This document shows positions 1 through 9,161 of a DNA stretch of 26,570 nt, piece after piece. The notes beneath the pieces were generated by a model. It saw only the letters and a list, made by a program, of their open reading frames with translations, had not been told where the DNA came from and searched no databases. Within the stretch, counting starts at the first letter, position 1, and every line of letters starts with the position of its first letter. This DNA comes from Salpingoeca rosetta. Lineage: Eukaryota; Opisthokonta; Choanoflagellata; Craspedida; Salpingoecidae. A program made the translations under genes and the position numbers. The stretch covers positions 99,264-125,833 of the forward strand of contig NW_004754920.1 in NCBI RefSeq assembly GCF_000188695.1, in the 5' to 3' direction.

Positions 1-80
1 ACACACACACACACATGCACACACACACACACACACACATGCACACACACATGCACACATGCACACATGCACACAACCTT
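1..80. repeat. (AC)n microsatellite with ATG interruptions
   Basis: A run of AC dinucleotides interrupted by several ATGC units fills the left edge. Read on the minus strand it is a GT-rich run starting just inside the presumed intron that follows the exon at 520-91. Confidence 0.9.
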
Positions 81-90
81 CAGTTCGCAC

Positions 91-520
91 CTGTTTGGCC
101 AACTCGTCTGTTGTCTTCGCCTTCTTCGCCTTCTTCGTCTTCTTCTTCATCGTCTTCGTCACGCAGCCCATCCCCTTCGAAGATCTCCATCTCTTGCACC
201 ACCTCCCTGTCGCCGAAGCATAACCGCAACTCCTCCCGCCGGTGCACAGCCCCGCTCTCCAGCACCAGCGCATCGCCGCCATCAGCAGCGTGGTCTGGCG
301 CCTCCACCACGACGCGTTCCTCCACTCCCCTTTGCGGCTCCTGCTCCTGCTCCTGCTCCTGCTGGTGGTCGTGCGCACGGCGCTGCTCTCTCCCTCCTGC
401 CTCCACGCCCCTTGCTTCCCGCCACCGCCTTGCCACCACAGCAACGGCGACAGCCACAGCCGCAGCCGCAGCCGCAGCCGCAACACCAACAACAATAACC
501 TGCTTCCTCTCCCACATCAT
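91..520 (-). CDS. Probable 5' exon of an unknown membrane-anchored or acidic protein (gene leaves the left edge)
   Basis: This minus-strand frame is open from an ATG at 520 to a consensus-like donor (ACAG then GTGCGA) whose intron begins at 90. The predicted start is MMWERKQ, followed by a hydrophobic Val/Ala stretch (residues about 8-30) that could be a signal anchor but is encoded by a GC-rich hexanucleotide-like repeat. A Gln/Glu tract follows, then an ordinary-looking segment, then a strongly acidic Glu/Asp tail at about residues 120-136. No family is recognised. The acidic part and the segment before it look coding; the alanine-rich start may be a repeat artefact, and the true start could be an internal Met (MEIFEGDG). 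It is in tandem with the coiled-coil gene at 777-1692, with about 256 bp between them. Only the first exon lies in the window. Confidence 0.45.
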
Positions 521-776
521 CGTTACTGCTTGCTGTGCTTCTTTGCTGGTTGTTTTGGTTGGTTGGTGGAAATGTGGTGCAACCGAGCAACAACACGATG
601 CACTGTTTCATGCTCTCCTCCACCCCTCTTCCTTGGTCACGAGCGTTCATCAATCGTCATCATCTTATCTTCTTCTTGCTTACACGTTAGGATAGAGTAG
701 AACAGGTTAGAAGCAGCAAAGGGGGCAGGTTAAGGTAACCGAGGAGGGAGCAAGGAGGTTGGCACTTGCACGGGCA
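521..776. other. Intergenic spacer between two minus-strand genes
   Basis: This spacer lies between the presumed start at 520 and the stop of the coiled-coil gene at 777. It should hold the 3' UTR of that gene and the promoter of the left gene. I see no repeat, RNA gene or convincing motif in it. Confidence 0.4.
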
Positions 777-1692
777 TTAGAAGGGTGCGGCCATGTCCAG
801 GAGATCAGACGCATCCACCAAGCGCTGCAGCTCTTGATTCCTGTATCGTCGTTGGCCATGGAAACGAGGGACGGGGTGTGAGGGTGAGAGTGAGTAAGTG
901 TGGGCGGGGGGAGCGCAAGGGGTAATGTCAAACAGCAAAGCACAGCATAACACAGCAAAGCACAGCACAACATAGTGCACACGACACAATGCACACGACA
1001 CAAAGCGTATGCGCGCACACCTTTGAGCAAGCTTTCGCAGCCCTTCGTCCTTCTTGGCAAGCGCTGCCTTTAGCTCGTCAACCTGGCGACGTAACGTCGC
1101 CACCTCGCCCCCGTTGTTCCCTGAAGTAAAGACGGCACAAGCAGGCACGTCAGATGGAGCACGTTGGCAACACAAGCAAACACGTGCAGATGCAAACAAC
1201 CCCGAGCAACCACAAGCAAACACAAGCGGGCACAAGCAACCACAAGCAAGCAAAAGCAAGCAAAAGCCAACACGAGCAGAGGCATACGAAAACGACAACG
1301 TCCAGCTCGGGCAGGCAAGCTGCAAACATACCACGTGTGGTCGCCGCTGGTTGCCATTCCTGTTTCGGGCCTCGTCGCTGGTGCCCTTGATGTGTGCGAG
1401 GTTGTTCTTCCGCGTGTCCCTGCTGCACGCTGTCTCCCGCCGTGCCGTCACCGTCGTGCTCATTGTGTGATCGCTGTTGCTGTTGTTGCTGTTGTTGCTG
1501 TTCCTGCCACATGGCCTGGATCTGGGCGCGCAGCTTGGCGTTGTCGCGCTGCAAACGCAGCATCTCCTTGTCCCGATCGGCGCGCCATTGTGCATGCAGC
1601 CGCTCAACCAACGCCTGCTCGCTCTCGGCACTGCACAGGTTAGCCAACTCGCACACGTTGGCCTCCAGCGTCGCCAACAACTCGCTCGTCAT
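777..1692 (-). CDS. Small coiled-coil protein with polyQ tract, 3 exons, 174 aa
   Basis: The exons are 1692-1332, 1120-1021 and 840-777. Total length is 525 nt including TAA, and every splice phase agrees (1, then 2). The first donor is GTATGT, and acceptors end TTCAG and ACAG. The protein starts MTSELLATLEANVCELANL. Residues 1-66 form heptad-like helices (LRLQRDNAKLRAQIQAMW), followed by about ten Gln from CAG/CAA codons, a hydrophilic linker, and a second coiled coil in exon 2 (VATLRRQVDELKAALAKK). The C-terminus reads LLDMAAPF. No catalytic motif, signal peptide or membrane segment is visible, so a cytoplasmic scaffold or dimerisation role is inference only. The gene is divergent from the BTB gene, with ATGs 198 bp apart. 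Intron 1 (1331-1121) is filled by imperfect copies of a CAAGCAACCACAAG-like unit. Confidence 0.75.
1121..1331. repeat. Imperfect short tandem repeats inside intron 1 of the coiled-coil gene
   Basis: The plus strand shows repeated variants of ACAAGCAA, ACCACAAGC and GCAAAAGC between about 1137 and 1280. The array lies entirely within the intron and is not the CA/GT type common elsewhere in the window. Confidence 0.6.
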
Positions 1693-1890
1693 GGTGGATG
1701 GATGGTGGTGGATGTGATGATGGCGTGGACGTTGGAACGTGCTCTGTTGTGGTTGGTTGGCAGAAGTGAAGAAGCGAAGAAGAGAGGAGAGGAAAATCCA
1801 AACAAACCCATTTTCCCCGCTGCATCTTGTGCCGTCGCAAGCAAACTACAACAACAAGCCGCACTGCAAGCACTGTCCGCACTGCCAAAG
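1693..1890. promoter_or_regulatory. Shared upstream region of two divergent genes
   Basis: The start codons of the coiled-coil gene (1692, minus) and the BTB-pentapeptide gene (1891, plus) are 198 bp apart. Both promoters and 5' UTRs must fit here, so a bidirectional promoter is likely. No TATA box or other element is recognised. Confidence 0.5.
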
Positions 1891-4800
1891 ATGGACCCCT
1901 TGCCGCTCGTGCGAAGTGAGGAGCAATTGACGCTCAACGTGGGCGGCACGCTGTACACGACGACGCTGGCCACGCTGACGACGGGGAGGGCTCGAGGAAG
2001 CCGCCTCGCCGCCACGTTCGCAGATCAGGGCGGAGTCGTTGACGCAGCTGTTGGTGGCAACGCCTTTTTCATCGATCGCGACGCCGACGCGTTCCACCAC
2101 GTCCTCTACTGGCTGCGCACTAGCAAGATCAAGAGCAGCGTGCTGGACAACCCCGTAGTCGCAGAGTGCGTGCGCGAGGAGGCCGTTTTCTTGCATCTGC
2201 GAGCACTCGTTGAGCAACTCGGTGACGCACAAGCAACACGGCGTGTGGACGGCGCGAAACGCCTGACGCAGAAGGAATTTATGGTCATGTACAATTGCGA
2301 CTCCCACGCCAACTCCCAGACACCAGGCCACGCAAGTGTTCAAGGACTTGACCTTTCGGGCCTTGATCTGCGCGGGCTGTCCTTGAGATCTTGGTGTTTT
2401 CGTGATGCCAACCTCGAAGGTGCTAACCTCAGTGGTGCCAATCTAAGGCAAGCTGTCCTCACTGGTGCCAACCTGAGAGGTGCAAACTTGTGCGGGTGTT
2501 ACTTGGAGCACGCTGACTTGACTGGAGCTGACCTGACGGGCGCCAAGATGGACAAGGCGACGAAACTCACTGAAGCGGTCCTGCGCAAGACAAAGCTTTT
2601 GAGTGCTCGCTGTGCTGGAGTCATTGCACCTCGAGGTAGGCTGTTTCACGAGGCCTATCGGGTGGGCGTACCTCTGGCGCTATTACAGAAAAGGGGTAGT
2701 GCATTGTCATGAGTCCTGTGGTTTGTGTGAGTCCTCAATTGTTTCAGAATGCTGTGTGGGCATGTCTTAAACCCCACTGCCGCGGCTACTCCATCAGCAT
2801 CATGACACGCTAACTTTTGTCCCACTCTCTCAACTATCAATCTTGTCGCTTCAGCTAACCTACAACAAGCCGATTTGACAAACGCCAACCTGACTGGCGC
2901 CAACTTGGAGAAAGCAGATTTCAACGATGCAACGATGACAGGCGCCGTACTTCGGGGTGCAAACTTGAGTGGGTGCGACCTTCAAGGCAAAAATCTACAT
3001 GGACGTGATCTTTCAGGTGTGTTGCACGACCGTGGTTGCACTTGCCATCACCTGCCCGTCCTGCGTTCACTGCTCTTGCAAAACTGCTTCGCTTGTCGAG
3101 CGTCTAAATCACCGTCTGTCGTGTACCGTTGAAATGTACAGGTGCCAACCTCAGCAGCAGCAACCTGGTTCAGGCGAATCTGAACAGCGCCAACCTTCGA
3201 GGCAGCAATCTCACCAATGCCAACTTGACAAAAGCCAGTTTGGCCAACACAAACCTGAACGTTGCCAACTTACAAGGTGCAAATCCGAGTGCTTACGACT
3301 TGCAGACTTGCGAATTTCACAGCACTCACGTCTTGATGACTGCTATTCGTGATTATGCATGAACATGTAATGACACCTGTTCAGAACCCACCCTTATTCC
3401 TTTGATGCGTTTATTCCACATGCTAGGGGCAAAATTGAATGGAGCCGACATGACCAATGCCAACGCGACTGGTGCAGACCTCCAGTAGGCAGCGATGACC
3501 AAAGCTAAGCTGCGGGGTGTGCAGCTGAGCAACGCAAAGCTCATGCGTGTGAACTTAAGCGGTCGGACTCTGCGGAATTTTGATTTTCGCGGTTGTGACT
3601 TTTCAGGTGACGGTGTTGTCTGGCCCCCGGTGTTGGCATGTACAGACGTATTGGATCAACACACTGCCTTTCTACTCACATCCCCCACCCAACATACACA
3701 TTTTCACCCTCTCACAAGCTCACACAAGCTACCAACTTGATTGACGCCAATCTGACTGGTGCCAACCTCCAAGGTGCGAACTTGAGCAACGCTCGACTTC
3801 AGGGGACCTTGCTTCAGGGTGCCACCCTTCAAGGCGTGGATCTCAGTGGCTGCGACTTGCAGGGCCTGGACTTCAGCGGTTATGATCTTTCAAGTAAGAT
3901 GTGCTGTTTGCTTGATGTGTTGGATATGTTAACTCTGGTATTTGTGTGAGTATGGCCCACAGACGTCTACTCACACACTCATACTCATACTCACACTCAC
4001 GCACACACACACACACACACACTCACACTCTGACACGCTAACACTCTCTGTGTGTGTCAGATGCAAAGTTGGTGGGAGCCAACTTGATTGGCGCCAACCT
4101 CTGTGGTGCGGACCTGAGCAACGCTCGACTTCAAGGGACCTCGCTTCAGGGTGCCACACTCCGAGGCGTGAATTTCAGCGGCTGCGGCTTACAGCGCTGG
4201 AACCTCAGCGGTTGTGATTTCACAAGTAAGACGTGGCGTTTGCTTAATGTGTTGGTTTTGGTGGGTACTTTCAAGTAAGCCTCACGTACCTTGTGGCTGT
4301 CATCAACCCCTCCTCACCTGAGGGTGCGAAGTTTGTCGGAGCAAACATTACTGGCGCCAATCTGTCCCACGCGAATCTGACCCAGGCGGACTTCACTAGA
4401 GTGTGCCTGGAACGAGCAAACCTGGAGGGTGCAACTTTGTCGCAAGCATCATTTGGACCAGTTACCTCCGGTAAGTCGTGTTCCGCCTGCACCAAGTCCT
4501 GCCTCTTCCTGTAACGTCGCTCGCCTGTCTCTCTCTGTCTCTCCCCTCTGCCTCTCCGACTCCCTTACCCACTGCACCTTGTCCCGCTGTGTTCCCCTGT
4601 TTCCCCCCTTCTCGCCCTTCGAGGCACCGTATTGCTCTGGATGTTCTTTGTTCTCCTAATGTTCTGATGTCATGTTTAGTCTGATTGACGTCATGTTTAA
4701 CTCGTGAGTGTCGTATAGTAGCGTTTGCCTGTGTCGCGTCACGCCGTGCCCAGTGCCTCGGAACCGCTTGCCTCTCGGCGGCGATCCCGAGCCCTTGGCA

Positions 4801-5359
4801 CGGTACCGTCATCAACTAAGATGACGGCACGACACATGCCTGCATGCTGTGTTACGTCTGTTGCCCTTGTCTCTTGTTTTCCCCCTTGCTTAACCACAAG
4901 CACCCCTCTTGTTGCCTGCTAGCACGTGTGTGTTGCCCTGCACCCTGTTGTCGCTTATCTCACGTGATTGTCTGTGCCTTGTTCAGTTCTTTTGTTCCCT
5001 GGTTTACTTCGCATCAGTACACAGAACAAGCCACCGACACACCTCGACCACAGTCCCGTCACACTTCCCGTTCCGCGCCTCATCACAGTTGTCTTTCCAT
5101 CACAATAGACATGTACGGACGCACAACACGCGACTCCAAAGCCAACCTGAAGCACGCCAACCTCAACAATGCCGAGTTGATTTCCGTTGACCTTCGCAAC
5201 GTCAACTACGAAGGCGCAACATTCGACGGAGCAGACCTGACAAATGCGCGCGTCGAACGTGCCCGCAATTCACGCCATTCTGCGCATGGCTCCGTGCCCG
5301 AGCAATTTGCCAAGGCCAAAACCACCGACACGCAATGGACGTATTCTCGGCACTATTGA
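1891..5359 (+). CDS. KCTD9-like BTB/T1 domain plus pentapeptide-repeat protein, about 8 exons
   Basis: Exons: 1891-2635, 2855-3016, 3142 to about 3350 (donor unclear), 3493-3605 (acceptor inferred), 3729-3893, 4061-4225, about 4276-4470, 5109-5359. All resolved introns are phase 1. The start is the ATG before DPLPLVRSEEQ. Residues about 10-110 are a potassium-channel-T1/BTB fold, with the signature LTLNVGGTLYTTTLATL and a later RDADAFHHVLYWLRT segment. From about residue 150 to near the end runs a pentapeptide-repeat solenoid (A(N/D)LxG units such as GANLSGANLRQAVLTGANL). Animal KCTD9 pairs the same two domains; BTB/KCTD proteins typically oligomerise and many serve as Cullin-3 adaptors, so that role is inferred. 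The KCTD9 N-terminal domain is not seen. The last exon ends WTYSRHY and is followed 20 bp later by the stop of the convergent gene. Exons 3, 4 and 7 have uncertain boundaries. Confidence 0.8.
2855..3016 (+). other. Pentapeptide exon module 1 (162 nt, phase 1-1)
   Basis: This exon starts after TTCAG and ends at TCAG/GTGTGT. It encodes about eleven pentapeptides (ADLTNANLTGANLEKADF onward) and closes with SGCDLQGKNLHGRDLSG. It is symmetric in phase, so it can be skipped or duplicated without changing frame. Confidence 0.75.
3729..3893 (+). other. Pentapeptide exon module (165 nt, phase 1-1), paired with 4061-4225
   Basis: This 55-codon exon is eleven pentapeptides. Its core LSNARLQGT, then LQGAT, then SGCDLQ recurs in the next exon at the same positions. 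The donor is TCAA/GTAAGA. Confidence 0.8.
4061..4225 (+). other. Pentapeptide exon module (165 nt, phase 1-1), duplicate of 3729-3893
   Basis: It has the same length, phase and donor context (CAA/GTAAGA) as the previous exon, with matching residues LSNARLQGT, LQGAT and SGC.LQ. This points to tandem exon duplication. Confidence 0.8.
4471..5108 (+). other. Long intron of the BTB-pentapeptide gene
   Basis: At 638 nt this is the longest intron of the gene and has no GT/CA microsatellite. It holds a CT-rich stretch (about 4520-4620) and two near copies of GAYGTCATGTTTA at about 4666 and 4687. I see no coding exon in it. Confidence 0.55.
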
Positions 5360-5379
5360 CACCCGCCCTCACCCGCCAT
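5360..5379. other. 20-bp gap between convergent stop codons
   Basis: The TGA of the BTB-pentapeptide gene ends at 5359 and the TAA of the glycosyltransferase (minus strand) ends at 5380. Their 3' UTRs and polyadenylation sites must therefore overlap the opposite gene. Confidence 0.8.
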
Positions 5380-5549
5380 TTACTGTTTTTCCATGTCACC
5401 CACATCATCCTCACACCGACCACAAAACGAGCCACACCTCTTCCACTCCCCAAATCTCTTCATGAGATCTGTCGGTGAATGCTCCGGCGACGACAACAAC
5501 GTGTCCTCCTTGCAGGCAACATCCGCTCCAAAGCACTGCCATCGCCCAT

Positions 5550-5582
<33 letters not shown>

Positions 5583-6574
5583 CAGTGAGTGTCATCACGC
5601 TCAGCTGTTTTCCTTCCTTCTTTCCTTCCTTCCTTCCTTTGTTCCGTCTTGGGTTTTGCTTCCCAATCCCAGCCCTTCCTGCACGTTGCAGCCGTGTTCC
5701 TCTCCTCCTGCGCACTTTCATTCCCCAGACCCCCCCCCCCCGGCGCTTTCCACGTTTGCGTTGCCTCCCAATACACCAACCCTTGTCAACGCCAGCGCCA
5801 ACCCCTCCACCCCCTTCCAACCCCAACGCCAACGCCACCACATCTCACCTGCACAATGGTTGGCGTGACTGCCTGCAGCCAGATGCCAAGCGACACGTCC
5901 TCGCCTTGAAAGTCGTGCAGTCCCCCCGCGCTCTGCGCCAGCCACACCGCCAAGTCACCAGACACGACGCTGCCAGACCCACACGCAAACGGCGGATACA
6001 CCCGACCTGATTGCATGTGTGTGTGTGTGTGTGTGAATGAGGGAGACACTGTTCGCAACACGCGAAGCGCCCACTTTGCTTCCCTTTGCAGCACCACATT
6101 CACAAGTTGCCTCTCTGCATGCCACCAACCTGGAAAGTGGGATTCTGCCCATTTCCCTGTTCGTTCCACGGGCCAATCACACCGAAACGAGCCCCACCAC
6201 AGCCTGTGCACGCAGCAGCAAAGCAAAAAACAACATGAGCAACGCACCCCGCCAACCACGAGCAACAGCAATACTCAGCACCAGCATTTCGTCTGGCACT
6301 CTGACTCACTTTGATGTTGCAGTAACCTCTTTCTTTTCCAGCTGTGCGACAATCCTGCCAAAACCCGACCAACCACACGTGAGCCGACTGTGACGTCAAA
6401 AAATTCATGAGCACGTGCACACATCGTCTCACTCCTCGTACTGACTCTGGGATGTTGAGGAAGGTGTCGTCGTCTGTCTTGAGCACAAACTGAGCGCCAG
6501 CAGCGCTTGCATACGTGTACACGCCCAACAGCTTCCGTGGCAGGGACCTGTGAATGTGTGTGTGTGTGTGTGTA

Positions 6575-6629
<55 letters not shown>

Positions 6630-6962
6630 AGGTTGGGGTGAGAAAGCGTGCAGCTGATGCAGGTACAGCACCGCATGCTTGCAAGCAAGTGTAAGACGCA
6701 TTCCGTGACTCAAGGTCCCACTTCTCGCACGAACACGCACGCACACCTGTATGTGTCTTGAAGATGTGGGACAACAACCACATCCCCATGCTCGCGCATC
6801 TCCTGCTTGATGGCTTTTGCTTCGCGCTCGAGCACTTTGTTATATTTCTGCAGCCGTTCAAATCTGGAAGCCCGCAGCTTTTCCAGCGTCTGCATAGTGA
6901 GTGAGTGAGTGTGAGTGAGTGTGCGTGCGTGCGCGCGTGTGTGTGTGTGGGTGGGTGAGTGA

Positions 6963-7007
<45 letters not shown>

Positions 7008-7544
7008 GGTGTGATGTTTATGTGAGTGTGTGTGTGTACGTGTGTGAACGCACAGGCGTGCGACGAGACACGCTATTACATCGGCCATTCTCCACCCTCA
7101 CGGTCGCCGAAACGCCAGCACACACATACACACACAAACACATACACGCACACACAAACATACACACATACACGCACACACATACATGCACAAACACCTC
7201 GCGCATGTCGACGGGTGCAGATACATTCACTTCCATCTGCAGCAATGAGCAAGCGTGAGGGCAGGCCATCATGACGTGAACAAGGCTGACATCCACGCAA
7301 CGCAAGCCACCCCCGCCCCCACTGTAACACACATTCTGTATTCACACACCTTCATTCCCGTGGCACATCTGTCCCTGCTGATGAAGAAGTGCGACCCCTC
7401 ATCCAGGTCTGAAAGCATGGCAACGTGCTGCCCACGCGAGGCTTGTGGAGTCCAGTCCTTGACAACGGTCCTCGCGTTGCACTCCTGCATCTGCGTTCGT
7501 GTGGCTGTGTGTGCGTGTGCGTGCGTGCGTGCGTGTGTGTGTGC

Positions 7545-7588
<44 letters not shown>

Positions 7589-7859
7589 CAGACAGACACA
7601 CAGGCACACAGACACACACAGACACGCAGACAAGTACCCGTGAGTGGCATATGTGTGGTGAGAACAAAACCTACTCGCTCGCTCACAACCAGCACACACG
7701 CGGTCGCAACTCACCAACTTCCAGTAGGGATGTGTTGACTTCGAACACGAGCTTGAGCGCGTCACGCGACGTGAGGTGGATGACCGGATACGACACGTGA
7801 TCCTGCGACATTCAATTGGAAGCAGTCGTGGCGCAGTGGAAGGTGTCGTGAGGTGAGGC

Positions 7860-7909
<50 letters not shown>

Positions 7910-9068
7910 CAGCTCACCTTCCAGGGAAGTGAGAAGACAGAGGCGGGTGCCACACGCTCAGAGCGAAACGCGAACGTGCCAGCAGCAAACTTGAACCGAT
8001 CCTGAAATGTGTAGAGGGCGAAGAAAGACGTGTGAGCGACGCACACACACACACACACATATGCACACACACACATCACACCAAACACACACATACACTT
8101 CCAGCCCACGACCTGAGAGAGGGTGTTGATGGTGTCTGGAAACGCGTGCTCGGTTGTCGCTGTTCTGCTGACGGGCAGCCACTCGATAATGCCACCGGCA
8201 TCGTTCACGCGTGCGATGGAGGACGCGCGCGTGTGCAAGGGCTCGTCGGCGCCATATCCTTCAGCCGTCACCGTGAACGTCGTGTCCTTCGTCAACACCA
8301 CCCCTTTCACGTCAACATATCTAGCATGTTTGAGCGTGTTTGAGCGTATGGGCGTGTGAGGGTATGTGGGCGTGAAAGGACAACACTATCAACGCAGCTG
8401 CTGCACCAACAAGCCGAAACACACACACACATACGTACACACCTTGCTCCACCGCGCAGCGTGCCTTCGGTGCCTGTGATGGTGCGGGACACCACGGGTG
8501 TTTGGCGAATTGTATCCCAGATCGTGACAGTAACGGCTGTACACGGGATGAAAGATGAGCGAGGAGAGTGTGTTATCGACACAGCAAAACACGCACCCGC
8601 ACGAGGACAATAACAACCCAACAGCGCGGCCCTTTCTTCCGCTCTCGGTGATCGCTTTCACTCACGAGTCTTGAGGCCGTCGCTGCCGCTGTCAAAGGCA
8701 CCGAGTCGGGTGATGGTGATGGGGTGGTGTGCGCGAAAGTCCATGCCGACCACGGTCCCTGTTGTTCCTTTGACGTCGTTGCCCTCCAGGTCACGCGGGA
8801 TGTCATGGGCAAACACCTCACGATCAAACACTGCAGAAGGGAGACGTGTGTGCGTGAGTGTGAGAGTGTGTGTATGTGTGTGCGCGAGTGTGCGTGTGTG
8901 TGTGTGTGGATGCTTTTGTGTGTGTGTGTGTGTGGATGCTTTTGTATGTGTGTGTGTGTGTGCTTTTTGTGTGTGCGATTGCAGTTGCAGGTGTGCTCAC
9001 CTGGATTCTTCATGGGCTGGGGCTCACATCCATACCTGCAGCAAAAAGGTGCACGGAGGGCTGGCATG

Positions 9069-9161
<93 letters not shown>

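Noticed and set aside
1477..1890. N-terminal extension of the BTB gene
   Set aside because: It is antisense to the coiled-coil exon 1 and looks like a shadow. The ATG at 1891 directly precedes the T1 domain.
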